The translations under genes were made by a program, and so were the position numbers. Of a DNA stretch of 64,000 nt, positions 51,122-60,105 are shown piece by piece (within the stretch, counting starts at the first letter, position 1; every line of letters begins with the position of its first letter). Origin of the DNA: an uncultured Lachnospiraceae bacterium. Its GTDB lineage: Bacteria > Bacillota > Clostridia > Lachnospirales > Lachnospiraceae. Under the pieces are notes generated by a model that was given only the letters and a program-made list of their open reading frames with translations, was not told the origin of the DNA and searched no databases. The DNA is taken from the NCBI GenBank assembly GCA_902779575.1, contig CACZBW010000011.1, positions 33,864 to 97,863 on the forward strand, written 5' to 3'.

Positions 51122-53476
51122 TTACCTCATTCCAAACAGCATGCCGATCAAGCGGACCGCCAGGGCCGCGATCCAGGCGATGCCGCACTGCCAGAGGATC
51201 ACGCCTGCAGCCCAGCTTCTGCCGAGTTCCCGTTTGATGGAAGCGATCGCCGCCACGCAGGGGCTGTAGAGAAGGCTGAACACCAGCATCGAAGCGGCGG
51301 AAAGCGCGCTGATTGCGGCTGTCACGCCTCCTTCGGATTCAAACAGGACGCCCAGAACCGAGACTACGCTCTCCTTGGCCATAAAGCCGCTGATCAGGGA
51401 GGTTACGATCCGCCAGTCGCCCAGACCCAGCGGCCGGAAGAGAGGAACCAGCAGTCCGGAAATTGCTGACAGGATACTGCTGTGGGAGTCTGTCACGAAG
51501 TTTAAATGAAAATCAAAGCTCTGCAGGAACCAGACCAGAATGGTGGCTATCAGAATGACGGAAAAGGCCTTCTGCAGAAAGTCCCTCGCCTTTTCCCAGA
51601 GCAGCTGGAGAACGCTGCGCGGGCTGGGCATACGGTAATTGGGCAGTTCCATCACGAAAGGAACCGCCTCCCCGCTGAACAGTGTGCGCTTAAAGAGCAG
51701 CGCGACAAGAATCCCGATTACAATTCCAAGTACATATAAGAGAATCATGAGCAGCCAGCTGATTTTCGGGAAAAAGGCATTGACAAAAAAGCCGTAAATC
51801 GGAAGCTTGGCGGTACAGCTCATGAAAGGCGTCAGCAGGATGGTCATCTTCCGGTCCCGCTCACTGGGAAGAGTGCGCGTGGACATGACGGCCGGAACCG
51901 TACAGCCGAAACCGATGAGCATCGGAACGATGCTGCGGCCGGAGAGGCCGATCCGGCGCAGAAGCTTGTCCATGACGAAGGCGACGCGCGCGATATAGCC
52001 GCTGTCCTCCATCAGCGACAGGAAGAAGAACATGGTCACGATGATGGGCAGGAAGCTCAGAACGCTGCCTACGCCTTCGAAAATGCCCTTAATGATGAGA
52101 CCGTGGATTGCCTCGTTCACATTGCCGGCCGTCAGGGCGGCGTCCACTGTGTCCGTGAGCCAGCCGATTCCCAGAGCCATCAGATTCTGAAGCCAGGCGC
52201 CGATCACCATGAATGTCAGGTAAAATACGACGCCCATGATCGCGATAAAGAAGGGGATCGCTGTATATTTTCCGGTGAGAATGCGGTCGATCTTTGTGCT
52301 TCTCAGATGCTCCCTGCTTTCTCGGGGTTTTATGACGCATTCGGAGCAGACTTTACTGATAAAGGAAAAACGCATGTCCGCAATCGCGGCGCTGCGGTCC
52401 AGGCCGCGCTCATTTTCAAGCTGCAGAACGATATGCTCCAGCAGCTCTTTTTCGTTTCCGTCCAGCTCCAGCTGATTCAGGATCAGGGAGTCGCCTTCGA
52501 TGAGCTTGCTGGCGGCAAAACGGACAGGAATCCCGACCCGCTCCGCGTGGTCTTCGATCAGATGGCTTACCGCGTGCAGGCAGCGGTGAACCGCGCCGCC
52601 ATGGTCACTGGAGTCACAGAAGTCCTGCCGCGTCGGCTTTTCCTGGTATTTCGCGACGTGAACGGCATGCCGGACCAGCTCGTCCACGCCTTCATTTTTC
52701 GCGGCGGATATGGCGACGACGGGGACGCCCAGCATGGCTTCCATCCGGTTAATGTCGATGGAGCCGCCGTTCCCGGTGACCTCATCCATCATATTCAGGG
52801 CGACGACGATGGGAATATTCATTTCGAGCAGCTGCATGGTCAGATAAAGGTTGCGCTCGATATTGGTCGCGTCCACGATATTGATGATGGCTTTGGGTTT
52901 TTCATTCAGGACGAAATTCCGGGAGACCAGTTCCTCGCTGGAATAGGGGGACATGGAATAGATACCCGGGAGGTCGGTTATGAGGGTATTGGAGCGTCCG
53001 CGGATTTCACCGTCCTTGCGGTCCACCGTAACGCCCGGAAAGTTTCCGACATGCTGCCTGGCGCCGGTCAGCTGGTTGAAGAGCGTGGTCTTTCCGCTGT
53101 TCTGATTGCCCACCAGGGCAAAAGTCAGGAGCGTGCCGTCCGGCAGGGCCGTCCCGGTCCCTTTGCTGCGGCTCTTATCCTCCTCACCCAGACCGGGATG
53201 ATGGGATTTTTTCGTCCTCTGCTTCCTCTCTTCCGGTACTGTGGGAGAATCGATGAGCTCGACATCGATTTTCTCCGCCTCCGAAAGGCGCAGCGTGAGC
53301 TCATAGCCATGAAGCCGCACTTCCATCGGGTCGCCCATGGGGGCCAGCTTGATCAGCGTGACTTCCACGCCCGGGATTACGCCCATATCAAGGAAATGCT
53401 GACGGAGCGCGCCTTCGCCGCCGACTTTTTTTATCACGGCACTCTGGCCGGGTTTCAAATCATTGATTGTCATCAT
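51122..53476 (-). CDS. feoB: Ferrous iron transporter, FeoA-FeoB fusion
   Basis: A 784-residue fusion. Residues 1-76 form a FeoA SH3-like domain (LKPGQSAVIKKVGGEGALRQHFLDMGV), followed by a charged linker and FeoB. The G domain starts at about 115 with G1 GNQNSGKTTLFN (123-134), G3 DLPGIYSMSPYSSEE and G4 NMMDE. The membrane domain has two GATE-type motifs (LIGFGCTVPAVMSTRTL and, later, SLLYSPCVAAIASIKRELG). It imports ferrous iron. The start at 53476 follows GGGAG; the ATG three bases later is an alternative. It leads a five-gene leftward operon with a metal-responsive-looking promoter. Confidence 0.95.
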   Translation of the reverse strand: MMTINDLKPGQSAVIKKVGGEGALRQHFLDMGVIPGVEVTLIKLAPMGDPMEVRLHGYELTLRLSEAEKIDVELIDSPTVPEERKQRTKKSHHPGLGEEDKSRSKGTGTALPDGTLLTFALVGNQNSGKTTLFNQLTGARQHVGNFPGVTVDRKDGEIRGRSNTLITDLPGIYSMSPYSSEELVSRNFVLNEKPKAIINIVDATNIERNLYLTMQLLEMNIPIVVALNMMDEVTGNGGSIDINRMEAMLGVPVVAISAAKNEGVDELVRHAVHVAKYQEKPTRQDFCDSSDHGGAVHRCLHAVSHLIEDHAERVGIPVRFAASKLIEGDSLILNQLELDGNEKELLEHIVLQLENERGLDRSAAIADMRFSFISKVCSECVIKPRESREHLRSTKIDRILTGKYTAIPFFIAIMGVVFYLTFMVIGAWLQNLMALGIGWLTDTVDAALTAGNVNEAIHGLIIKGIFEGVGSVLSFLPIIVTMFFFLSLMEDSGYIARVAFVMDKLLRRIGLSGRSIVPMLIGFGCTVPAVMSTRTLPSERDRKMTILLTPFMSCTAKLPIYGFFVNAFFPKISWLLMILLYVLGIVIGILVALLFKRTLFSGEAVPFVMELPNYRMPSPRSVLQLLWEKARDFLQKAFSVILIATILVWFLQSFDFHLNFVTDSHSSILSAISGLLVPLFRPLGLGDWRIVTSLISGFMAKESVVSVLGVLFESEGGVTAAISALSAASMLVFSLLYSPCVAAIASIKRELGRSWAAGVILWQCGIAWIAALAVRLIGMLFGMR

Positions 53477-53574
53477 TGCAGGTCTCCCGATGTAAAATAA
53501 GTAAGAGAACGGTTCGGAACGTATGGCTGTTCCTGCCGCATAGAATGAACGCTGCCGAATCAAAGTAAGAACGG

Positions 53575-53618
53575 CCTAATTTTGTTAGGAGTATACCGCA
53601 ATCATTCTGTGAAATCAA
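53575..53618 (-). promoter_or_regulatory. feo promoter with CCTAA/TTAGG operator palindrome
   Basis: On the minus strand TTGATT (53618-53613), 17 bases and TATACT (53595-53590) form a sigma-A promoter. Directly downstream, across the predicted transcription start, lies the perfect inverted repeat CCTAACAAAATTAGG (53589-53575). Its arms match half-sites of DtxR/IdeR-type iron repressors (TTAGG...CCTAA, inverted in order). The position fits repression by metal. The rest of the 389-base region up to 53865 holds the promoter of the MATE gene. Confidence 0.6.
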
Positions 53619-53742
53619 TGACAGACAGAAGGTAAAACACTGCGGATAAGGCTTCCGGACCGCTGTTCACGCCTCCTTCTCGGCAGGCCTTTCAGGCGGT
53701 TTTCCATGGAAGGGAGGGCAGCTGTTCAGAATACTCTGTGGT

Positions 53743-53770
53743 TTTGCAGAAAACAATTATGTGATATAAA
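53743..53770 (+). promoter_or_regulatory. Extended minus-10 promoter of the third MATE gene
   Basis: TGATATAAA (53762-53770) contains an extended minus-10; TTTGCA (53743-53748) lies 16 bases upstream of the hexamer. The ATG is about 95 bases on. Confidence 0.5.
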
Positions 53771-53865
53771 AGAAGCTGACAACCGGCTGCAGAGAGCAGT
53801 GGTTTTTTGCCATCCGCCCGGCTGAGGGACGGATGACAGGCAGGTTAACCGGCAAGGGAAATGAC

Positions 53866-55233
53866 ATGATTCGGGAGAAGACATTTTACAAAGCTTTTTT
53901 TATTACCATGATTACGCTGGTTCTGCAGCAGGTGATTACGCTCAGCGTAAATCTCGCGGATAATATCATGCTCGGTGCATACAGTGAGACCTCTCTTTCC
54001 GGGGTTGCCGCTGTAAACCAGATTCAGTTTGTCTATCAGCAGATGATGACCGCGGTCGGGGAAGGAATCGTGATCCTGGGAACCCAGTATTTCGGGAAAG
54101 GGGAGCCGGGCCCGATCCGGAAGATTGCCTCCATCGCCATGCATACAGGACTCCTGATCATGACGGGACTGTTTCTCCTGGCAAGCCTCTGCCCGCATCT
54201 GCTGCTGTCCGCTTTCACGACCGATGAGGCGATTATCGCGGAAGGAATGGCTTACCTCAGGATCATACGGTTTACCTATCTGTTTTTTGCCTTAACGCAG
54301 ATTCTGCTGGCGACCCTCCGAAGCGTGGGAACGGTGCGCATCGCGCTCGGCCTTTCGATCTGGTCCTTTCTGGTGAACTGCTCGATCAATTATACTTTGA
54401 TCTATGGCCATTTCGGGGCGCCGCGGCTGGGGGTGAAGGGAGCCGCCATCGGAACGCTGACCGCCCGGATTACGGAATTTCTGATCCTTGTTCTTTTTAT
54501 CATGAAGAAGGAGCGGGTGCTGAAGCTGTCCTGGCGGACTTATCTGAAAACGGACCGGCTCCTGAGAATGGACTATTTTAAAGTGATGGTGCCGGTCTTT
54601 CTGATCAGCTCGCTGTGGGGACTGAATACTGCGATGCAGAACGCGATTCTCGGCCATATGACGGCGCGGGCGATTGCCGCAAACAGCGTGGCGTCCACCC
54701 TTTTCCTGCTGGTCAAGGCCATGTCGGTGGGGACTTCCTCCGCTGCCGGGATCTATATCGGAAAAACGATCGGGGAGGGAAATGAGGAGAAACTCACGCT
54801 GCTGTCCCATACGCTGCAGGTACTTTTCGTGTGCGTCGGCCTGTGTTCCGGCCTGATTCTGTTCCTGATCCGGATACCGGTGCTTTCGCTCTATTCCCTT
54901 GATCCGGCTACCAGGAAAATGGCGGATGATTTCCTGCGGATTCTCTGCGTGGTTATTGTTACCATGTCCTATCAGATGCCGACCAACAACGGGATTATCC
55001 GCGGGGGCGGGGACAGCGCCTTTGTTATGAAAATGGACCTGATCAGTATCTGGGGAATCGTGATTCCGCTGTCCTTCTTTATGGCCTTTGCGGTCAAGGC
55101 ATCGCCGCTGGCCGTGCTGTGCTGCCTGAACGCGGACCAGGTCTTTAAGTGCGTTCCCGCATTTATCAAGTCGAATTTCGGACACTGGGCAAAAAAACTG
55201 ACACGGGACAGCCTGCCGGAAGCGGAAGACTGA
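53866..55233 (+). CDS. MATE family efflux transporter
   Basis: A 455-residue twelve-helix exporter. The opening MIREKTFYKAFFITMITLVL and LSVNLADNIMLGAYSETSLSG match the MATE subgroup common in Clostridia, as does IIRGGGDSAFVMKMDLISIW near the C-terminus. The start at 53866 is supported by AAGGGA; an ATG at 53833 adds eleven residues. It is the third MATE gene here. Substrate unknown. Confidence 0.92.
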   Translation: MIREKTFYKAFFITMITLVLQQVITLSVNLADNIMLGAYSETSLSGVAAVNQIQFVYQQMMTAVGEGIVILGTQYFGKGEPGPIRKIASIAMHTGLLIMTGLFLLASLCPHLLLSAFTTDEAIIAEGMAYLRIIRFTYLFFALTQILLATLRSVGTVRIALGLSIWSFLVNCSINYTLIYGHFGAPRLGVKGAAIGTLTARITEFLILVLFIMKKERVLKLSWRTYLKTDRLLRMDYFKVMVPVFLISSLWGLNTAMQNAILGHMTARAIAANSVASTLFLLVKAMSVGTSSAAGIYIGKTIGEGNEEKLTLLSHTLQVLFVCVGLCSGLILFLIRIPVLSLYSLDPATRKMADDFLRILCVVIVTMSYQMPTNNGIIRGGGDSAFVMKMDLISIWGIVIPLSFFMAFAVKASPLAVLCCLNADQVFKCVPAFIKSNFGHWAKKLTRDSLPEAED

Positions 55234-55315
55234 CCCGACGGCTGAAGCCGCCGTGCATCCGGAGCAATTCCGCTGAGACGGAATAGATAAACATACAGAA
55301 AGAGAAGACGATACC

Positions 55316-57292
55316 ATGAGACACAGATTTGTAAAAACAGTAAATACAGCGCTGCTGCTGTCAATGCTCTGCGGGAGCAGATGCTGGTCGGCCGGTCCCG
55401 CGAAAGCCCTTCCCGACGCCGGATGGCAGAAGCAGGCCGCGTTTCCGGACTGGAAAGGCTATACGGACGATACGCTCGCCATGAACAGTATGCTGAGCTT
55501 CCGGGGCTGGCACGGACAGGGGACGGTATGGATCAGTGTTTCCGATGAGGTCGAATCCTTTGCCCTGTATATCAACGGACACAGGCTGGACACTGCGCCT
55601 TTCAGCGCCGGGATCTGGAAAGTCGACATCTCTGATCTGACCGTCGACGGTGTGAATACACTGCAGCTGTCGAATATTCTGCCCATGGGCCTTAAGGAAG
55701 CTGTAACGGTCAGCGTGCCCTATCCCGAGCTGCTGGAGGAAACGGAAGAGTTGGAGGGTGTCCGGCCCGAGGCTCTCCAGCTGATTTCAGATATCATTCA
55801 GTCTGATATAGACCATGGTTTTACCAGCGCCCAGCTGGCGGTGGTGAAAAACGGACGTCTGGTTGTGAACCGGGCCTGGGGTACGGTGAACGCATACAAT
55901 CCGGATGGGACGCCGAAGACGGACAGCCCGGCAGTGACTGTAGATACGCTGTATGACCTTGCCAGCGTGTCCAAGATGTTCTCTGCCAATTATGCCGTTC
56001 AGAAGCTGGTGACCGACGGACTGCTGGATATCAGTACGCCGCTTGTGGAGATCCTCGGGGAGGAATTCGCGGAGGATGTGCTGGATTTCAGCTACGCGGG
56101 AGAGGAGGCGCCCGGCCTGAAAAAACAGAAAGCATGGAGGAGAGCGCTGACGGTGCGGGATCTGCTGGTTCATCAGGCAGGCTTTCCGGCGGGGCCGCGC
56201 TACTGCAATCCGGATTACGATATGTCCGCGCTGGAACCGGGCGATCCGGGAGCAAATCTCTGCTATGCCGCCTCAAGGGAGCAGACGCTGGAAGCCATCT
56301 GCAAAACGCCGTTGCTTTATGAGCCGGGGACAAGGACCCTCTATTCCGACGTGGACTATATCCTTCTCTGTTTTGTGATCGAAGCGGTCGCCGGCCAGAG
56401 GCTGGATTCCTATATGAAAGAGAACTTTTATGATCCGATGGGGCTTGATCACATCACTTTCCTGCCTCTTGAAAATGGGTTCGAAGCCGGTGACTGCGCC
56501 GCCACAGAGCTGAACGGCAACACCCGGGACGGGAACATTTTCTTCGACGGGATCCGTACGCAGACCCTGCAGGGCGAAGTGCATGACGAACTTGCCTGGT
56601 ACTGCATGGAGGGCGTCTCCGGGCACGCGGGATTATTTGCCAGTGCTTCGGACCTGGCGAAGCTTGCCAGTGTCATGCTTACGGGCGGCTATGGGGAGCA
56701 TCGCTTCTTTTCCCGCAATGTCATGGAACTGTTTACTTCCCCGAAATCTGTTGATTTCGGTCAGTGGGGCCTTGGCTGGTGGCGGCAGGGCGACGACCAG
56801 CGCGTCTGGTATTTCGGAACCCAGTCATCGCCTGATACAGTGGGCCACCAGGGCTGGAGCGGCACGATGGTAATGGTTGATCCTTCCCGTGACATGGTGG
56901 TCGCCTATCTGACGAATAAGATCAACAGCCCCGTTACCGACGAGGCAAATCTGAACAGCTTCGACGGAAACTGCTACACCGCTTCCACACTGGGCTTCGT
57001 ACCGCAGCTGCTTTCCATCGGTATGGACGGAGATGAGGATGTAACAGGCCAGCTTCTGGACCTGCTGGCGGATATGGCCGCGCAGAGCCTGAAACTGATC
57101 CCGGAAGGGGCGGACGCCGGGCATCCGTATGTAAAAAACAGCCGTAGCAAGATCGATGTGCTGAGGGAATGGGCAAAAGCCGGCGGCAGCGCTGATTATA
57201 CGGAATTTGCCAATACTCTGGAAGGATTGCTGCCGGAGCGGGGATTGAAAGGCAGGCAGGGAAGAATCCCTGCGGAAGCAGGCTCTCCGTAA
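55316..57292 (+). CDS. Secreted beta-lactamase-fold serine hydrolase
   Basis: A 658-residue exported enzyme of the class C beta-lactamase/PBP4* family. After a signal peptide (TALLLSMLCGSRCWSAGPAKA region), a beta-rich domain of about 100 residues (45-140, GWHGQGTVWISVSDEVESFALY) precedes the transpeptidase-like domain. Active-site motifs are the nucleophile S217 in LASVSK (SxxK), the tyrosine motif YSD (343-345), and HQGWSGT near residue 510. Such enzymes act as D-aminopeptidases, esterases or carboxypeptidases, possibly on cell wall peptides. A weak AAAGAGAAG site precedes the ATG. A rather long C-terminal extension (about 560-658) is unassigned. Confidence 0.88.
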   Translation: MRHRFVKTVNTALLLSMLCGSRCWSAGPAKALPDAGWQKQAAFPDWKGYTDDTLAMNSMLSFRGWHGQGTVWISVSDEVESFALYINGHRLDTAPFSAGIWKVDISDLTVDGVNTLQLSNILPMGLKEAVTVSVPYPELLEETEELEGVRPEALQLISDIIQSDIDHGFTSAQLAVVKNGRLVVNRAWGTVNAYNPDGTPKTDSPAVTVDTLYDLASVSKMFSANYAVQKLVTDGLLDISTPLVEILGEEFAEDVLDFSYAGEEAPGLKKQKAWRRALTVRDLLVHQAGFPAGPRYCNPDYDMSALEPGDPGANLCYAASREQTLEAICKTPLLYEPGTRTLYSDVDYILLCFVIEAVAGQRLDSYMKENFYDPMGLDHITFLPLENGFEAGDCAATELNGNTRDGNIFFDGIRTQTLQGEVHDELAWYCMEGVSGHAGLFASASDLAKLASVMLTGGYGEHRFFSRNVMELFTSPKSVDFGQWGLGWWRQGDDQRVWYFGTQSSPDTVGHQGWSGTMVMVDPSRDMVVAYLTNKINSPVTDEANLNSFDGNCYTASTLGFVPQLLSIGMDGDEDVTGQLLDLLADMAAQSLKLIPEGADAGHPYVKNSRSKIDVLREWAKAGGSADYTEFANTLEGLLPERGLKGRQGRIPAEAGSP

Positions 57293-57370
57293 TTTAAGGA
57301 CACAGATGCAGCCTGGCTATTGGCGCCGCAGGCATCACATCAGTTTTCAGGAAAAATGAGATGAAAAAAG

Positions 57371-57425
57371 ACCCCTGCGCCGCAGGCCGGGTTCAGAGGA
57401 ACCGGTTTTAGGCGCAGGGGTTTTT
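57371..57425 (+). terminator. Strong bidirectional terminator
   Basis: ACCCCTGCGCC (57371-57381) pairs perfectly with GGCGCAGGGGT (57411-57421), with A run before and TTTTT after. The interior forms a further small hairpin. It separates the convergent hydrolase and fucO-like genes. Confidence 0.85.
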
Positions 57426-57536
57426 ATGTAAAGTTGTCTTTCTGGTATAAAGCCTGAATGAGGTTTTACAGGTCTTTAAGGTCCGAAAAGGTTTTCAGGC
57501 CTGCATGCGCAGACTATCGTCAGGCCGCGCAGGAGA

Positions 57537-58682
57537 TTACATCAGCCTGCGGAACATGGCCTCGAAATCCGGAATCGTCGCGGGTCTCGGATTGCCGGGC
57601 GCGCAGGCGTCCGCGGCTGCGGATTCGCAGAGGAAGGGAAGATCCTCTTCTTTCAGTTTTTCCAGTCTGGTCGGGATTCCTACGTCAACGGAGAGCTGGC
57701 GGACCGCATCGACAGCCGCCTTGCGGTAAGCGGCCTGATCCATGCCGTCGGTATTGACGCCGAGGGCTTCCGCAATGTATTTGAATTTGTCGCCGGTAGC
57801 TTCCGCGTTGAATTCCATAACGATCGGGAGCATCATCGCGCAGGCGACGCCGTGCGGGGTGTCATAGACCGCGCCGAGGGTATGTGCCATGGAATGAGCA
57901 ATTCCGAGGCCGACATTTGAGTAAGCCATAGCCGTAACATACTGTGCGAGTGCCATGCCTTCACGGCCGTCCGGGTCATTCTGCACGGCCTTGCGCAGAT
58001 TTGCGCCGATCAGCTTGATGGCTTCAAGGTTCAGAGTATCGGAAAGCTCCCATGCTGCCGCGGTGGTGTAGCCTTCGATCGCGTGGGTCAGCGCGTCCAT
58101 ACCGGTCGAAGCAGTCAGGCCTTTCGGCATGGAACTCATCATGTCAGGATCGACTACAGCCACATCCGGGATGTCATTCGGGTCCACACACACGAATTTG
58201 CGCTTGCGTTCAACGTCTGTGATAACGTAGTTGATCGTGGATTCCGCTCCGGTACCGCCGGTGGTCGGGACTGCGATCGTGAAGACAGTGCGGTTTCTGG
58301 TCGGAGCCACGCCTTCCAGGGAGCGAACGTCTGCGAATTCCGGATTGTTGACGATGATGCCGATGCCTTTGCCGGTATCCATGGAGGAGCCGCCGCCGAT
58401 GGTGATCATGAAGTCTGCGCCGGATTCTTTGAAAGCTTTGACGCCGTTCTGTACATTTTCAATCGTCGGATTCGGTTTGATGTCCGAATACAGGGCATAC
58501 GGAATATTATTCTTTTCCAGCAGGTCCGTAACTTTGGAAGTGACGCCGAACTTCACAAGGTCCGGATCGGAAGCCACAAAAGCTTTTTTAAAGCCCTTTG
58601 CTTTGATGATGCCCGGGATCTCGCCGATGGCACCGTGGCCATGATAGGAAACGCCATTGAGAACAAAACGATTAACTGCCAT
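57537..58682 (-). CDS. fucO: Iron-containing alcohol dehydrogenase, FucO-like (lactaldehyde reductase)
   Basis: A 381-residue NAD-dependent, iron-type alcohol dehydrogenase very similar in pattern to E. coli FucO, which reduces lactaldehyde to 1,2-propanediol. Shared stretches include NNPEFADVRSLEGVAPT, INYVITDVERKRKFVCVDP and STGMDALTHAIEGYTT. The nucleotide-binding motif is GGGSSMDTGK. Metal ligands lie in GMDALTHAIEG (Asp), IAHSMAHTLGA (His) and YDTPHGVACA (His). It is cytoplasmic and monocistronic. A role in fucose or rhamnose fermentation is likely, but the rest of that pathway is not in the window, so a general alcohol role remains possible. Confidence 0.9.
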   Translation of the reverse strand: MAVNRFVLNGVSYHGHGAIGEIPGIIKAKGFKKAFVASDPDLVKFGVTSKVTDLLEKNNIPYALYSDIKPNPTIENVQNGVKAFKESGADFMITIGGGSSMDTGKGIGIIVNNPEFADVRSLEGVAPTRNRTVFTIAVPTTGGTGAESTINYVITDVERKRKFVCVDPNDIPDVAVVDPDMMSSMPKGLTASTGMDALTHAIEGYTTAAAWELSDTLNLEAIKLIGANLRKAVQNDPDGREGMALAQYVTAMAYSNVGLGIAHSMAHTLGAVYDTPHGVACAMMLPIVMEFNAEATGDKFKYIAEALGVNTDGMDQAAYRKAAVDAVRQLSVDVGIPTRLEKLKEEDLPFLCESAAADACAPGNPRPATIPDFEAMFRRLM

Positions 58683-58934
58683 AATCCATCTCCTTTGCCT
58701 GTGTCTTGTCTGTCAGCGGACGCTTTTTCTTCAGCAGCTTCCGCATGAATATTCTATCTCATCCTGCAGGAAAATAAAAGGATACTATTTATGGCTGTCC
58801 GCACAGCAGACTGCTGTCCGTCTTTGCCGCCTTCATATTCATTGCCGGACAAGCCGGGAGCAGAGCTGCAATAAATGACAGGTAAATGACAGGTTCTCTC
58901 CCTTCATCCGTGTACAAAGCCGGAGAAGATCGTA

Positions 58935-58956
58935 TATAATAAGGATTATCATTATT
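58935..58956 (+). promoter_or_regulatory. Promoter with Fur-box-like sequence upstream of the HAD gene
   Basis: TATAAT (58935-58940) is a minus-10, with TGTACA (58911-58916) 18 bases upstream. AATAAGGATTATCATTATT (58938-58956) matches the 19-base Fur consensus at 16 positions and overlaps the minus-10, leaving only 17 bases to the GTG start. Confidence 0.5.
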
Positions 58957-58973
58957 TATGCAAGGAGAGAGAC

Positions 58974-59888
58974 GTGGCTAATATCATCGCTGTAATCTGG
59001 GATTGTGATAAGACGCTCATCGACGGATATATGCAGGATCCGATGTTTGAGGAATACGGAGTAGACCCGAAGGCATTCTGGCAGGAAACGGACGCGCTCC
59101 CGGAGAAGTATCTGAGAGAGCAGAATGTGAGGGTGAACCCGGATACCATTTACCTGAACCAGTTCATCCGGTATGCGCGGGACGGAAGATTTCCCGGACT
59201 GAACAATGAAAGACTGCGGGAATTCGGTAAGAAACAGAAGTTTTATCCGGGTATTCCGGAGATTTTCAGATCCACGGAAAAGCTGATCAATGACGATCCG
59301 GCTTATGCCGAATACGGCATCCGCCTGGAGCATTACATTATCAGCACGGGCTTCTCGGAAGTGATCCGCGGGTCTATTCTGATGGATTACATGAAGTATA
59401 TCTGGGGATGCGAACTGATTGAGGATGAGGATGCCGAGGGCAGGAGACTGATCAGTGAGATCGGGTACACGATCGATAATACTACAAAGACGAGAGCGCT
59501 CTTCGAGATCAACAAAGGAATTCCGTTTGACAAAGGAATCAGCGTGAATTCATCGATCCCGGAGGAGAACCGCCGCGTTCATATGAACAATATGATCTAC
59601 ATTGCGGACGGTCCGAGCGACATACCTGCTTTTTCTGTTGTCCGGAAGGGCGGGGGAGCAACCTTCGCGATTTATCCGAAAGGAGACGCCAGGGCCATGG
59701 CCCAGGTGGAAGAGATGCGCGACGCGGGCAGGGTGGATATGTACGCCGAGGCCGATTATTCGGAAGGTTCTACCGCATATATGTGGATCATGGGGAAGAT
59801 TAAAAAGATCGCGGACCGGATCAGGCATGACGAGCAGCATAAGATCCGCAGTTCCGTGTCCGGAATTCCGCAGCACCTGAATGTCTAG
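58974..59888 (+). CDS. HAD family hydrolase
   Basis: A 304-residue haloacid dehalogenase-fold phosphatase. Motif I is AVIWDCDKTLIDGYMQD, with nucleophile Asp in DxDxT. A helical cap region follows (about 20-110), then motif II STGFSE, and NMIYIADGPSDIPAFSVV supplies the acidic residues of motif IV. The length and cap resemble the group annotated HAD-like hydrolase in Clostridia. The start is GTG 58974, preceded by AAGGAGAGAG. A Fur-box-like sequence in its promoter suggests iron-responsive expression. Substrate unknown. Confidence 0.85.
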   Translation: MANIIAVIWDCDKTLIDGYMQDPMFEEYGVDPKAFWQETDALPEKYLREQNVRVNPDTIYLNQFIRYARDGRFPGLNNERLREFGKKQKFYPGIPEIFRSTEKLINDDPAYAEYGIRLEHYIISTGFSEVIRGSILMDYMKYIWGCELIEDEDAEGRRLISEIGYTIDNTTKTRALFEINKGIPFDKGISVNSSIPEENRRVHMNNMIYIADGPSDIPAFSVVRKGGGATFAIYPKGDARAMAQVEEMRDAGRVDMYAEADYSEGSTAYMWIMGKIKKIADRIRHDEQHKIRSSVSGIPQHLNV

Positions 59889-59900
59889 CTTCCGGAGAAA

Positions 59901-60030
59901 GGAGCGGAACTGCCGCGGCCGGGCCGAAAGACAGACCGGCCCTGAGAGGGAGCGGAACTGCCGCGGCGGACCGAAAGACAGACCGGCCCTGAGAGGGAGC
60001 GGAACTGCCGCGGCGGGCCAGAAGAAAACC
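59901..60030 (+). repeat. Tandem repeat of about 47 bases
   Basis: Two full copies (59901-59948 and 59949-59995) and a partial third (59996 to about 60030) begin GGAGCGGAACTGCCGCGG and continue with CCGAAAGACAGACCGGCCC. They lie in the spacer after the HAD gene. No spacers separate them, so this is not a CRISPR array. Confidence 0.85.
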
Positions 60031-60105
60031 GGTTCGCAAAGATAGCGGGCCGCTGTATGCGGAGAAAGATGCAGCGGCCCGGCTGAGAATGGAGATAATA
60101 AAAAA

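Noticed and set aside
59901-60030. CRISPR-like repeat array
   Set aside because: The units are contiguous without unique spacers and no cas genes are present, so it is an ordinary tandem repeat.
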